Origin: Amycolatopsis sp.
GTDB lineage: Bacteria > Actinomycetota > Actinomycetes > Mycobacteriales > Pseudonocardiaceae
Assembly (NCBI RefSeq): GCF_025464955.1
Contig: NZ_JAODNM010000117.1
Location: 62,001-126,000 of the forward strand
Reading direction: 5' to 3'
DNA: 64,000 bases
Positions 1 to 8,321 of the stretch are shown in pieces. Numbering within the stretch: position 1 is the stretch's first letter; every line of letters begins with the position of its first letter. Both the position numbers and the translations under genes were made by a program. The notes under the pieces are model-generated. The model did not search any database. It saw only the letters and a program-made list of their open reading frames with translations, and was not told the DNA's origin.

Positions 1-255
1 GACGGCGTCGGTCGGCGCGCCGGCCTTGACCATGATCACGATCTGGCGGGGCTTGTCGAGCGCGTCGACGAACTCCTGCGCGGTGTACGCGGGGATGAAG
101 TCGCCCTCGTCGCCGAACTGGTCCACCAGGTCGCGGGTCCGCTGCTCGGAACGGTTGTGCAGGGCCACCGTGTGGCCGTGCCGCGCGAGGTTGCGGGCCA
201 GATTCCGGCCCATGACCGCCAGTCCGGTGACCCCGATGCTCGCCTTCTTGCTCAT
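1..255 (-). CDS. gnd: 6-phosphogluconate dehydrogenase, N-terminal part (cut by window edge)
   Basis: Only the first 85 residues are in the window. They carry the NADP-binding Rossmann start of 6-phosphogluconate dehydrogenase: a GVTGLAVMGRNLARN loop at residues 8-22, then HNRS near 33 and a VIMVKAG strand near 73-79. The enzyme oxidises 6-phosphogluconate to ribulose 5-phosphate in the cytoplasm and yields NADPH for the pentose phosphate pathway. The ATG at 255 follows a GGGAAGGG ribosome-binding site. The MBL hydrolase gene lies 37 nt upstream on the same strand, so co-transcription is likely. The family is clear; the canonical and shorter Gnd-like forms cannot be told apart from this fragment. 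Confidence 0.85.
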   Translation of the reverse strand, partial: MSKKASIGVTGLAVMGRNLARNLARHGHTVALHNRSEQRTRDLVDQFGDEGDFIPAYTAQEFVDALDKPRQIVIMVKAGAPTDAV

Positions 256-292
256 GCTGAACCCTTCCCGTAAGCCTGTGAGAACACTATCG

Positions 293-1231
293 CTAGTTGA
301 AGCACCGGACGGGCCCGCCGTTGTAGGTCACCATGTCCACCGACGCCGCGACGAGGTCGATTTCGGCGCCCCATTCCGCGCCGTCGAGCTCGGCGTAGGC
401 GCGGTGCAGGTTCGCCGGGAGTCGTTCGAGTTCGCCCCACCCGGCGAACTCGCCGAGGTCTGCTTCCCTTGCCAGTTCCAACGGTGTGCGGCCGGATTCC
501 TTCCCCTGCTCGGCAAGTCGCTGGACGAACGCGAGGTAGGCGTCGAGCGGATCGAGCTGTGACAGGTCGCACACCGGGCCGTGACCCGGCACGATCACGC
601 GCGGTTCGAGCTCGCGGATGACGTCGAGCGCGGCCCGTGAACCGGCGACCGAGCCCATCAGCGCGAACGGGCTGCCGCCGTTGAACACCAGGTCGCCGGA
701 GAACAGCACCCGCTGCTCGGGCAGCCACACGAGGACGTCGTTGGTCGTGTGGGCGGCGTGGCCGGGATGGATCAGTTCGATGGTGTGGCCGCCCGCGTAC
801 ACCGTCAGCCGGTCGTCGAAGACGATCTCCGGTGGCCGCAGCTCGAGGTGTCCCCAGTCGCTGCCGGAGAACAGGCCTTCGTAGGTGTCGAGGCCGGCGT
901 CGAGCATCGCTTCCCTGGTCTTGCGGTGCCCGATGACCACGGCGTCCGACGCCAGGTAGTTGCCGTGGGTGTGATCGCCGTGGTGGTGGGTGTTGATCAC
1001 CTTCGTCACGGTCGATCCGGTGGTGCCGGTCGACGCGGCCAGCAGCGCGCGGGTGCGCGCCTCGGTCGAGCAGGTGTCGATGAGGACCGTGTGGTCGCCG
1101 CCGTCGAGGAAGCCGCAGTTGTTGATCCACCACGACCCGTCCGGCTGAACGTAGGCGAAGACGCCTTCGGTGACTTCCTGCACGCTCGCCGCGGCCGCGG
1201 AACGATCTTGGTCGGTGGACACGACGTCCAC
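293..1231 (-). CDS. MBL-fold metallo-hydrolase
   Basis: This 312-residue protein has the metallo-beta-lactamase signature HHHGDHTHGN (about residues 102-111), a later HPGHAAHTTND metal-ligand region, a SGDLVFNGG strand with the bridging Asp, and VPGHGP near the C-terminal third. These residues bind two metal ions, usually zinc, for hydrolysis. There is no signal peptide, so it is probably cytoplasmic. The GTG start at 1231 has GGAGG five bases upstream. It lies 37 nt before gnd on the same strand. The substrate cannot be read from the sequence: lactonase, thioesterase or polyketide-associated hydrolase are all possible. Confidence 0.85.
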   Translation of the reverse strand: MDVVSTDQDRSAAAASVQEVTEGVFAYVQPDGSWWINNCGFLDGGDHTVLIDTCSTEARTRALLAASTGTTGSTVTKVINTHHHGDHTHGNYLASDAVVIGHRKTREAMLDAGLDTYEGLFSGSDWGHLELRPPEIVFDDRLTVYAGGHTIELIHPGHAAHTTNDVLVWLPEQRVLFSGDLVFNGGSPFALMGSVAGSRAALDVIRELEPRVIVPGHGPVCDLSQLDPLDAYLAFVQRLAEQGKESGRTPLELAREADLGEFAGWGELERLPANLHRAYAELDGAEWGAEIDLVAASVDMVTYNGGPVRCFN

Positions 1232-1447
1232 TATGCCTCCAAATGGCCTAATGCTGCTGGTTGAGGACCCGCCGAGGACAAGCCCAACGCACTGGTAACT
1301 AGCTTTCCCCGGTCTTTCCTGGAACGCTGCCCGATGTCATCATCGAACTCCGCCATCGATCAAGTACCGGGAGTGTCGACTTGTTAGCACGGGGAGCCGC
1401 GGTAGGGGTGTCGTGGCACTGATCGAGGTACCGGGAGCGCAAGTCTG

Positions 1448-2305
1448 ATGGCCAGTACGGTCACCTCTCGACGCAAGCAGCTCGGCAACGAGCTCCGGCA
1501 TGCCCGTAACGCGTCGAAGCTCACCCAGCAGCAGGTCGCCGAGGTACTCGGCTGCACCCAGGGCAAGGTCAACAAGATCGAGTCCGGCGCGGTGGGGGTC
1601 AAGCTCGGCGACGTCCGGTCGATGCTCGAGGCGTTCGGGATCAACGGAGACGAGGCCGAAGCGCTGATGGGCCTGGCGCGGGCGGCGGCGGGCCAGCGCG
1701 GCCAGTGGTCCGGGTACCGGTCAGTGGTACCGCACTGGTTCCGGACGTTCACCGACCTCGAACCGGCCGCCGCGGAGATCCTCACTTGGCACGGCGAGCG
1801 CATCCCCGGCCCGCTGCAGTCCGAGCACTACATGCTCAAGCAGTTCACCGAGGCCGGCGCCACCGACGTCACGTCGCTGGTGCGCAACCGGCTCGACCGC
1901 AAGGCCGTGTTCGACCAGCAGCAGCCGCCGTACTACCGGTTCATCATCAGCGAGGGCGCCCTGCGCCGCGCGCCCGGCGGGGTCGCGCCGGCGGTGATGC
2001 TGGACCAGGTCGAGCACCTCCTGGCGCTGGACCGGCGGCCGCGGGTGTACGTCCACGTCCTGCCGTTCGGCGCGCGGCTGGCGTCGGTGCCCAACGACTT
2101 CACCATCATGCGGTTCCCCGACCGCACCCGCGACTTCGTCTACATCGAACACTCGGCGGGCGGGCTCTACCTCGACGACGACAAGGACTTCCAGCTCTTC
2201 GTCGACTCGTGGGACAGGCTGCGCGGCGCCGCGCTGGAACGGCAGGAGACCCGGCAGTTCCTGCTGGGCCTCGCCGACACCTACCGACGGCAGATGAACG
2301 CCTAG
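1448..2305 (+). CDS. XRE-family regulator with DUF5753 domain (WhiJ/Scr1-like)
   Basis: A 285-residue protein with an N-terminal helix-turn-helix (about residues 10-65: LGNELRHAR, LTQQQVAEVLGCTQGKVNKIE) followed by a long C-terminal DUF5753 region that includes a WHGERIPGPLQSEHYM segment and a late FVYIEHSAGGLYL stretch. This architecture is typical of the actinobacterial WhiJ-like regulators that sit beside DUF397 proteins. A PF04672-type methyltransferase follows 65 nt downstream and a DUF397 protein lies at 4088, so this looks like one such module. Its DNA target is unknown. A second regulator of the same type is at 29788-30624. Confidence 0.9.
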   Translation: MASTVTSRRKQLGNELRHARNASKLTQQQVAEVLGCTQGKVNKIESGAVGVKLGDVRSMLEAFGINGDEAEALMGLARAAAGQRGQWSGYRSVVPHWFRTFTDLEPAAAEILTWHGERIPGPLQSEHYMLKQFTEAGATDVTSLVRNRLDRKAVFDQQQPPYYRFIISEGALRRAPGGVAPAVMLDQVEHLLALDRRPRVYVHVLPFGARLASVPNDFTIMRFPDRTRDFVYIEHSAGGLYLDDDKDFQLFVDSWDRLRGAALERQETRQFLLGLADTYRRQMNA

Positions 2306-2370
2306 GGTCGTGCGGGGACGGCGCGGACCTGCGTAAGGTTTGAAATATTCCCCCCGCCCTAGGAGTGTCG

Positions 2371-3225
2371 ATGTCCACAGGAAATGACCCTGCCTTCATT
2401 CCGGAAGGGGTCGACCTCGATCGGCCCAACGCGGCGCGGATCTACGACTGGTTCCTCGGCGGCACCGCGAACTGGGCGATCGACCGCGAGTTCGGCGCCC
2501 GTGCGGTGGAGACGTTCCCGCAGATCAAGATGATCGCCAAGATCGGCCGGGAGTTCCTCGGCCGCGGCGTGACCTACCTGTCCAGGCAGGGTATCGACCA
2601 GTTCCTGGACCTCGGATCCGGCGTCCCGACCGTCGGCAACGTGCACGAGATCGCCGACTCGATCAACCCCGGCAGCCGGTGCGTCTACGTCGACAACGAG
2701 CCGGTCGCGGTGGCCCATTCCCGGGTCCTGCTCGAGCGCGACGGCGACCCGGAACGCCACGCCGTCGTTCACGGCGATCTGCGGGACCCGCACGACATCT
2801 GGCGCAAGGCGCTCGCGACCGGCGTCCTCGACACCGAGCGTCCGATCGGCCTGATCATGGCCAGCGTCCTGTACTTCGTGAGCCCGGAGGACGACCCGCA
2901 CACCGTTGTCGCCCGCTACCGGGACCTGCTGCCGTCCGGCTCGTACTTCCTGACCAGCCACCTGACCGACGACGGCATCCCGCACGACGACGAAGAAGCG
3001 AGCCGGCACGAGATCCGCAAGCAGTACCTGAAGTCGAGCACGCCGTTCCACTACCGCTCGCGTGCCGAGTTCACCCGCTTCTTCGACGGCTACGAACTGG
3101 TCGAACCTGGCGTGGTGTGGGCGCCGGAGTGGCACCTCGACGCGGGCGCGTCCAAGGCGACCCGCAAGGTGGTCGACAACCCGAACTACTCCGGTGCGCT
3201 GGTCGGACTGGGCCGCAAGCCCTAG
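2371..3225 (+). CDS. S-adenosyl methyltransferase family protein (PF04672 type)
   Basis: A 284-residue protein that opens with the family signature DRPNAARIYDWFLGGTANW (about residues 15-33). It continues with FLDLGSGVPT near residue 75, the glycine-rich SAM loop, and VYVDNEPVAVAHSR near 110, the acidic residue that would hold the ribose. This family is expanded in actinomycetes and often lies next to XRE-DUF5753 regulators, as here. The methyl acceptor is unknown. The ATG at 2371 is preferred over the in-frame GTG at 2365 because AGGAG at 2361-2365 is five bases before the ATG. Confidence 0.88.
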   Translation: MSTGNDPAFIPEGVDLDRPNAARIYDWFLGGTANWAIDREFGARAVETFPQIKMIAKIGREFLGRGVTYLSRQGIDQFLDLGSGVPTVGNVHEIADSINPGSRCVYVDNEPVAVAHSRVLLERDGDPERHAVVHGDLRDPHDIWRKALATGVLDTERPIGLIMASVLYFVSPEDDPHTVVARYRDLLPSGSYFLTSHLTDDGIPHDDEEASRHEIRKQYLKSSTPFHYRSRAEFTRFFDGYELVEPGVVWAPEWHLDAGASKATRKVVDNPNYSGALVGLGRKP

Positions 3226-3238
3226 CCAGGACGCGAAA

Positions 3239-3269
3239 GTGCCCTCTCTCGGAAGTCGAGAGAGGGCAC
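3239..3269. terminator. Bidirectional hairpin terminator
   Basis: Perfect 13-bp inverted repeat (GTGCCCTCTCTCG and its complement) around a 5-nt loop, 13 nt after the methyltransferase stop and 12 nt before the stop of the convergent gene. There is no T-run, as is usual for actinomycete terminators. Confidence 0.85.
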
Positions 3270-3281
3270 GGGATACGCGGG

Positions 3282-3539
3282 TCAGAGGCGGGGCATCGCG
3301 GGGTAACCGCGGGAGAGCAGGCTCAGCTGCAGGTGCTCCTCGATGGGCCGAGCGGACCGCGCGACGACGTACGGGCGGCGCGTGCCTCGCAGGCCGACCG
3401 AGCGCTGGCTGGGCATCTTTTCGGGCAGGTCACCGCGGCTGCCCAGCAGGCTGAACCCGAACCGGCGACGCAGCGCCCGGCCGAGGCTTTCGACCTCGGC
3501 CTCGTCGGGTTCCGGGGCGTGGGTGACGCGTACGGCCAT
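3282..3539 (-). CDS. Small conserved-looking protein of unknown function (85 aa)
   Basis: I do not recognise this protein. It is basic and arginine-rich, with a possible helix at residues 10-30 (EVESLGRALRRRFGFSLLG), and has no membrane segment or signal peptide. It begins six bases after the stop of the upstream 89-residue gene on the same strand, so the two probably form an operon. The hairpin at 3239-3269 ends the operon. The support for a real gene is its position, spacing and GC-rich codon use. It is likely part of the regulatory module formed by the neighbouring XRE, methyltransferase and DUF397 genes. Confidence 0.5.
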   Translation of the reverse strand: MAVRVTHAPEPDEAEVESLGRALRRRFGFSLLGSRGDLPEKMPSQRSVGLRGTRRPYVVARSARPIEEHLQLSLLSRGYPAMPRL

Positions 3540-3545
3540 CGGCTG

Positions 3546-3815
3546 TCACACCCCCACGTTGCGGCGCGGGCGGAAGCCGGCGTCGACAGTGGAGAACCCC
3601 AAACAGCGTTCGCAGGGCATGCCCGAGCCGGGCCGCAGCCACTCGACGTCGGCCAGCGGTAGTTCGGCACCGCAGCGCGCGAAGATCGTCGTCTGGTTGG
3701 CGCTGTCTTCGCCGACATCGAACAAGTGTGCCGACCTGCGGGTTTCCCCGGCCGTGCCGACCGCGAGCCGACCGACCGCCAGCACGCGTGCCGGCATTTC
3801 GTCTTGGATGATCAC
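3546..3815 (-). CDS. Small Cys-containing protein of unknown function (89 aa)
   Basis: This 89-residue protein begins at GTG 3815 behind a strong GGGAGGA ribosome-binding site five bases away, which supports translation. The C-terminal half has ARCGAELP followed by MPCERCL, three cysteines including a CxxC pair that might bind a metal. I do not recognise the family. It is the first gene of a two-gene minus-strand operon with the 85-residue gene at 3282-3539, and it is divergent from the DUF397 gene at 4088. A link to the DUF397/XRE module is inferred from position only. Confidence 0.55.
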   Translation of the reverse strand: MIIQDEMPARVLAVGRLAVGTAGETRRSAHLFDVGEDSANQTTIFARCGAELPLADVEWLRPGSGMPCERCLGFSTVDAGFRPRRNVGV

Positions 3816-4087
3816 CTTGGTCCTCCCCCACGAGACTGGCGATGTGGTGGTCCGCGACCAGGCAAGAAGTCATCACTTGCTCAGCATCTTGGCAGAGATT
3901 CACAAACAACCTTGCCCCGGTCGCTGAGATTAATCCTACTCCTGGAATAATCTTCATGTCGAGGGTCGGCCGACTTGATCACCCGCTTGGCCCTGCGGCT
4001 GCTGACGATGTGACACTTAAAAGGCGGGAATGCGCAGGTATGCGCAGGCGCGGCCGTGATCCGAACAGATGCGCGGAGGTACCAAGG

Positions 4088-4345
4088 ATGACGGATTATC
4101 CGTCGGCACCGGATTACGATCCGAACACGGCCGCGACACTGTTCGAGGACGCGACGTGGGAGAAGTCCTTCGCGAGCGAGCCGAACGGCGGAAACTGCGT
4201 CGAGGTCAACCTCGGCGAGGGCGGCCTGGTCGGCGTCCGCGACACCAAGCTGACCCGCAGCCCGGTGTTCGTTTTCGACGCGGGGGAGTGGCAGGCCTTC
4301 CTGATCGCGGTCAAGGCGGGCCAGTTCGATCTTCCCGGCACCTGA
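4088..4345 (+). CDS. DUF397 domain protein
   Basis: An 85-residue DUF397 protein. The diagnostic stretch is W-x-KS (residues 24-27), then NGGNCVEVNL, GVRDTKL and a C-terminal FDAGEWQAFLIAVKAGQFD. DUF397 proteins are small actinobacterial partners of XRE-DUF5753 regulators, with relatives in the whiJ/abaA gene clusters of Streptomyces. The ATG at 4088 is preferred over longer in-frame starts because GGAGGT at 4075-4080 lies seven bases upstream and the conserved domain begins soon after. A compound hairpin at 4356 follows directly. Its likely partner is the regulator at 1448. Confidence 0.9.
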   Translation: MTDYPSAPDYDPNTAATLFEDATWEKSFASEPNGGNCVEVNLGEGGLVGVRDTKLTRSPVFVFDAGEWQAFLIAVKAGQFDLPGT

Positions 4346-4355
4346 CGTCGTGAAA

Positions 4356-4427
4356 GACCCCTCGGGGCCATCCTGATGGCGGCCGCCGCATTGGCGTCGA
4401 ACGCCACAAGGGTGGCCCCGAGGGGTC
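4356..4427. terminator. Compound hairpin terminator, copy 1 of a dispersed repeat
   Basis: A 15-bp perfect outer stem (4356-4370 with 4413-4427) encloses a smaller 6-bp stem (TGGCGT CGA ACGCCA, 4392-4406). It sits between the convergent genes ending at 4345 and 4435. On the minus strand, 24 nt of it starting CTCGGGGCCACCC are identical to the hairpin at 19805-19851, so it belongs to a repeated family. Confidence 0.8.
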
Positions 4428-4434
4428 CGTGTAC

Positions 4435-4968
4435 CTACGCGGCAGAGGGCCGGAGACGTGGTCGGGTTCGACGCCAGACGAAGCCGAGGAAGCCGACCAG
4501 CGCGATCAGCGGGACTGAGCTGATCGACCAGCTCAGCGCCATCGGTGGGCCTGGCTGTTCGAGCACCTGCAGGTTCTTCAGCTCACCGACCCCGCTCCCC
4601 TGGGGCCCGGTGATGGCGAACCGGAACGTCCAGTCCCCGGACGTCTTGAGCGACTTGACGTCCAGCCCCCACACGTCGCGTTTGCGCGGGTGCCGGGCCA
4701 GCGGTGCCGCGCGGCTGACGCTGCCGGTGGCGCCGACCGTGGTGAGCGTTCCGGACTTGTCGTCGACTCCGCCGTCCGGGGCGAACGTGAAGTCCAGCGA
4801 CTGCAGCGCCCGGATCGGCCAGGTGCTGAAGCCCACGGTCATCCCGTACGGGCCGACCTGGACGCGTTCGGTGTGGACGACGTTCACCGGCTCGTAGGCG
4901 TTCGCGGGCAGCGCGGTCACCAGTACCAGGCCGATCGCTCCCAGCAGGGCCAGAAGTGTCCTACGCAT
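4435..4968 (-). CDS. Exported protein with C-terminal membrane anchor (YtkA-like operon)
   Basis: A 177-residue protein with a signal peptide (MRRTLLALLG...LPANA, cleavage near residue 22), an extracytoplasmic beta-rich domain (VQVGPYGMTVGFSTWP, then LDFTFAPDGG), one membrane helix near residues 147-165 and an Arg-rich tail. The start at 4968 lies inside the end of the upstream membrane-protein gene, an 8-nt overlap that suggests translational coupling. It is the last gene of the four-gene operon 7972-4435. The VGPYxxTVGFSxWP pattern recalls exported YtkA/CopC-like proteins. A metal-related role is inferred from that similarity and from His motifs in the other operon members; it is not shown here. 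Confidence 0.7.
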   Translation of the reverse strand: MRRTLLALLGAIGLVLVTALPANAYEPVNVVHTERVQVGPYGMTVGFSTWPIRALQSLDFTFAPDGGVDDKSGTLTTVGATGSVSRAAPLARHPRKRDVWGLDVKSLKTSGDWTFRFAITGPQGSGVGELKNLQVLEQPGPPMALSWSISSVPLIALVGFLGFVWRRTRPRLRPSAA

Positions 4969-6094
4969 GCTGACCACCTTCTGCGTTCGGGGCGAGGAGC
5001 CGCAGGGATTCGCCGAACCGCTGTCCGAGGAACCCGGCCAGTGCGCCCAGTACCGCACCGGCGGCTGTCGTCGCGATGACCGTCGTCGAGTCCGGCATCT
5101 TGGCGGAGAACACCCAGGCGGTCTGGAGTGGCGAGCACAACGCCACCAGCAGCCCGCTCAGCGCGCCGGCGATCAGCGAAACCGCGCCGATCGGGCGGTT
5201 ACGGCTTCGCGCGCTCCACAGGGCGAGTTCGAGCAGGGCCGCCACGAAGATCAGGCACATCGGCATGAGCGACGGCATCTGCGGGACCGTGCTCGCGTAA
5301 TCCCGCATGGGCAGGCCGACCATGTCCGCGTAGGCGCGGGTGGCCCATGGCGAGAACCACCAGAACACCCCCTGGATCACCGCGAGGGTCACCGCCACGC
5401 CCAACGCGCCGCCCGGACGGCCACGCAGCCCGGCACCGATCATCACCAGCAGCACCGACAGGAACGCCGAGCCGACGATGATCGGGTCGAGCACGCCGCC
5501 GTCGAGGTTCTGCAGGCCGATCACGGTCACCATGCTGAACGCGAGCAGCACGCCCAGGCCGGCCAGTGCGCCGATCAGGCCCCAGCGTTCGTGGCGGGCC
5601 GCGGCGAACACCATCACTGTGCCGATCATCGTCACCGACACGGAAAGCAGCAGGCCGATGTGCGGCGGAGAGTTGATCACCGCGTCGAACCCGTACAGCC
5701 CGTGCCACCACTGGTCCCACAGGCCGTACAGCAGGAACGCGGCCGCGCCGATGCCCGAAACGAGGTAGCCGGCGGGCGCGTTGAACGTCTTGAAGACACC
5801 GACGGCGCGGCCTCCGACGCGCGTGTCGACGTCACGTCCCCGCCTGGTCGCCGCGGTCGTCGCCAGCACCACGATGAGGCTCGTCAGGCCCGAGACCGCG
5901 CTGCCTGAGTACAGGAACAGGTGCGGCAGCGTGAAAAACGTGTCCGGCCCGACGTCGGTGTGCCACTGCACGTCCCACGTGAGCCCGACCAGCGAGAGCA
6001 ACGTCCCCCCGAGAACGATGGTTGCCGCGGGAAGCCCCCGCGTCGAACCTCGTGCCGTCGTGACCACAGAGGCCCCCGACGCGGCGATCGTCAT
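4961..6094 (-). CDS. Polytopic membrane protein with conserved His/Trp motifs
   Basis: A 377-residue integral membrane protein with about nine hydrophobic helices. Distinctive loop motifs are TWDVQWHTDVGPDTFF and LPHLFLYSG near residues 39-63, and WDQWWHGLYG with SPPHIGLLLS near residues 127-151. The four histidines beside Trp and Asp are candidate metal ligands. I do not recognise a named family. It is third in the operon between the interrupted YtkA-like gene and the small exported protein, with an 8-nt overlap to the latter. A role in metal handling or a redox membrane complex is inference. Confidence 0.7.
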   Translation of the reverse strand: MTIAASGASVVTTARGSTRGLPAATIVLGGTLLSLVGLTWDVQWHTDVGPDTFFTLPHLFLYSGSAVSGLTSLIVVLATTAATRRGRDVDTRVGGRAVGVFKTFNAPAGYLVSGIGAAAFLLYGLWDQWWHGLYGFDAVINSPPHIGLLLSVSVTMIGTVMVFAAARHERWGLIGALAGLGVLLAFSMVTVIGLQNLDGGVLDPIIVGSAFLSVLLVMIGAGLRGRPGGALGVAVTLAVIQGVFWWFSPWATRAYADMVGLPMRDYASTVPQMPSLMPMCLIFVAALLELALWSARSRNRPIGAVSLIAGALSGLLVALCSPLQTAWVFSAKMPDSTTVIATTAAGAVLGALAGFLGQRFGESLRLLAPNAEGGQHA

Positions 6095-6107
6095 AGCTGA
6101 TCCTTTC

Positions 6108-6542
6108 CTAGTTGGTGACGAGTAACGGAAAAACAGCCTGAGCGGCTCCGGCGGGACCGGTCAGGGAGACGGTGAACTCCCACTGCCCCGACATCGGCAG
6201 CACGATCGCCGACGCCTGGTAGTGCCCGGGTCCGGCGGCGGTGGCGGTGATCGGCGCGAGGGCATGTCCCATCAGCGGCATCACCGGCTCGACCGCGACG
6301 GTCTTGAGCGCCGCAGGCGCTCCGGTGGCGTCGGAGACGTCGACGGTCACGGAATTGGTGCCCAGCCTCGGATTGTCGACCGAAAGCCGGACGTTGTAGG
6401 GGCCGGCGCCGGAGTTCAGCACGGTCGTTCCCGCCGAGCCGCTCGGCTAGACGAGCCAGGCGATCAACCCCGCGACCACGAGCGCCACCGCGGTGATCAT
6501 GGTGACGGGCAGTCTTGTTTTCGGCGCGGGCTCGGTTGTCAT
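6108..6542 (-). pseudogene. Membrane-anchored YtkA-like protein interrupted by an in-frame TAG
   Basis: Reading from ATG 6542 (ATGA overlap with the upstream gene) gives a short cytoplasmic start, one membrane helix (VTMITAVALVVAGLIAWLV, residues 13-31), then a TAG stop at 6449-6447. The same frame then continues uninterrupted for 112 residues with a YtkA-like domain (GPYNVRLSVDNP, PVMPLMGHALAP, GPGHYQASAI, SGQWEFTVSL). So the anchor and the extracytoplasmic domain are split by a single stop codon with no frame change. Possibilities are a recent nonsense mutation, a sequencing error, stop-codon readthrough, or re-initiation at GTG 6422 giving a soluble 104-residue domain without export signal. 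Only the first and third keep the domain outside the cell in related strains. Confidence 0.65.
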
Positions 6543-7972
6543 GGAGTGCCTCCAACAGCGGGGATGTCGACGATCGCCGGAATCGTCAGTACGGAGTAGC
6601 CGCGCTCGGCCTGCAGCCAGACGCGGTAGCGGCCGGGCAGGGGGAACGTGTAGGTGAACGGGACGTCCGGGCCATACGCGGCGACGCTCTCGTCCGGCCG
6701 GTCCGGCATGCCCGGGGTCGCCGGAGCCATCGCGTGCACGTGTGTCCAGATCGGTGCCGTCGCGAACTGGTCTGTGCCGGGTTCTCGGACTGGCCCTACG
6801 ACGAGCATGTGTCCCAGCATTCCCAGCCATGGCTGCAGATCCGCGGTGGGAAACTGCGCGGTGATGGTGCTCGGACTTCCCGCGTCGGCCGTGGTCATCG
6901 TGACGTCCACCGGCTTGCCGTCGACGTCACGTTCGCCGAGGCCGGCCGGTGTCGGCGCCGGGACGTCGCTGGTTCCCTTTGCGACGACCAGGTTCGATCG
7001 GACCAGCTGTACCCCGCCGCCACGCCGCGACAGTTCGGCCGACAGTGTGTACGTGCCCGATTCCGGCGGAGTCAGCCGGACGCGGTAGTCCCCGGCCCCG
7101 GCGCGGATGGGGTGCAGGTGCCAGAGCCGGCCGGACGGCGAGACGACGACGAGGTGGATCAACGCGTTGTCGTGCACCAGAAGGTCGTCGACCGGGCGTC
7201 CTGTCGAGCCGTCCGTCAGGGTGAGCCGGACGTCGGCGGGCTGTCCGGAACGGGCGCCGGGCGCGCTGACAGTGAGGTTCACCGGTGGCCGTGAGAAGTC
7301 CACTGTGGACAACTGGAGGTTCGAATACGCGTCCGTGACGTTGTCCAGCGTCGGATCGAGCTGGCTGCCGGGCGCCGGTGGTGCCGGCGTGTTCGCCGAC
7401 AGCAGTGCCGCTGTGACGGCCACCGCGACCGCAGCGACGACCCCCGCCGCGGGGATGAGCGCCACCCAGTTCCGCCGCGATCGGACGGCGACGAGCAGTG
7501 CGACCAGCAACAACAACCCCGCGGCGACGAACCCGCCGTATGTCGCCCGTTCCCAGGGTGAGACGACTCGCGCCGCCAGTACGAAAGGAATCCGGGCGAC
7601 CTGCTGCCCGTCGTCGATCGCGAGTTCCCACGGCCCCGGCTGGTCGGCACGCAGCGTCGCGCCGAAGAACCCAGGTGTGACGCCGAGTGTCACCGAGGCT
7701 TCGCTGAAGCTCGACCCCGCGGTCAACCGCAGTTTGAGCACACCTGGCGCGCTGCCGGTGTGTGTCACGATGTCAACGCGCACGGGCCCCGGAATCGGGT
7801 CGACACGGCGGATGATCACGGTCAGCTCGCGGTCTCCGAGCGTCTGCGCTACCTGGATATCGCCGCCGACCGGCGCGCCGTCCGCGAGCGCCGGGGTGGC
7901 ACCGCTCAGCGCCAGCACGATCGCGCAGAACGCGACGGCCGGCGCTGAGCGCCACCCCCTTTTTCTCCCCAT
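6539..7972 (-). CDS. Exported multi-domain protein with His-rich copper-type motifs
   Basis: A 477-residue protein and first gene of the operon. It has a signal peptide (residues 1-31, ending TPALADG), an N-terminal CopC/YtkA-like beta domain (about 32-135), two membrane helices (about 148-200), and a large C-terminal domain. That domain holds a LIHLVVVSPSGRLWHLHPI segment, then WLGMLGHMLVVGP and IWTHVHAM. The HLHP...GH...HVH pattern recurs in exported proteins linked to copper and haem handling, and the histidines are plausible ligands; this is a family inference. Its stop overlaps the next start by ATGA, so the four genes are probably one transcript. Confidence 0.75.
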   Translation of the reverse strand: MGRKRGWRSAPAVAFCAIVLALSGATPALADGAPVGGDIQVAQTLGDRELTVIIRRVDPIPGPVRVDIVTHTGSAPGVLKLRLTAGSSFSEASVTLGVTPGFFGATLRADQPGPWELAIDDGQQVARIPFVLAARVVSPWERATYGGFVAAGLLLLVALLVAVRSRRNWVALIPAAGVVAAVAVAVTAALLSANTPAPPAPGSQLDPTLDNVTDAYSNLQLSTVDFSRPPVNLTVSAPGARSGQPADVRLTLTDGSTGRPVDDLLVHDNALIHLVVVSPSGRLWHLHPIRAGAGDYRVRLTPPESGTYTLSAELSRRGGGVQLVRSNLVVAKGTSDVPAPTPAGLGERDVDGKPVDVTMTTADAGSPSTITAQFPTADLQPWLGMLGHMLVVGPVREPGTDQFATAPIWTHVHAMAPATPGMPDRPDESVAAYGPDVPFTYTFPLPGRYRVWLQAERGYSVLTIPAIVDIPAVGGTP

Positions 7973-8088
7973 GGACAGGAAAGTTAGCGAGGATACGAGC
8001 GGACCACATCAGGGTTACGGCTGATCTTCCGTCCCCTGCTCGGGGGATACCGCCCGGGGTTGCGCGTCGAACCGCGTACGCACTTTTC

Positions 8089-8306
8089 CACTTTTGTGCC
8101 CTGCTTGAGTCCCACTTCGGTCGTATGTATGGGGTCACGAGCGTGGAACTCAGCACTTTGAGTGTGGAACTCGCGGTGCGCGCGCCACCGTCCGCGATCG
8201 GTGTACGGGAGTCGGCCGTGCCGCGCAGGATGTCCGTTTCGCAACTCGACGGCGAGTTGCGGTGGCAACGACCCCCATACGACCGAAGACCACGAAGGTG
8301 CCCGCT
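8089..8306. repeat. Degenerate copy of the long palindromic element
   Basis: This stretch fills most of the 349-nt gap between 7972 and 8322. It begins and ends with CACTTTTGTGCC- and GGTGCCCGC-like termini, has a perfect 13-bp inverted repeat (CTTCGGTCGTATG at 8115-8127 and its complement at 8276-8288), two GTGGAACTC motifs, and one copy of the 22-nt palindrome at 8240-8261. It resembles the better-preserved elements at 9244-9585 and 29208-29575. I see no coding sequence in it. Confidence 0.6.
8240..8261. repeat. 22-nt palindrome, copy 1
   Basis: Arms CGCAACTCG and CGAGTTGCG around ACGG. The same unit occurs near 9205-9224 and twice at 46216-46280. Confidence 0.8.
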
Positions 8307-8321
8307 TGCGCGTGTGTGAGG

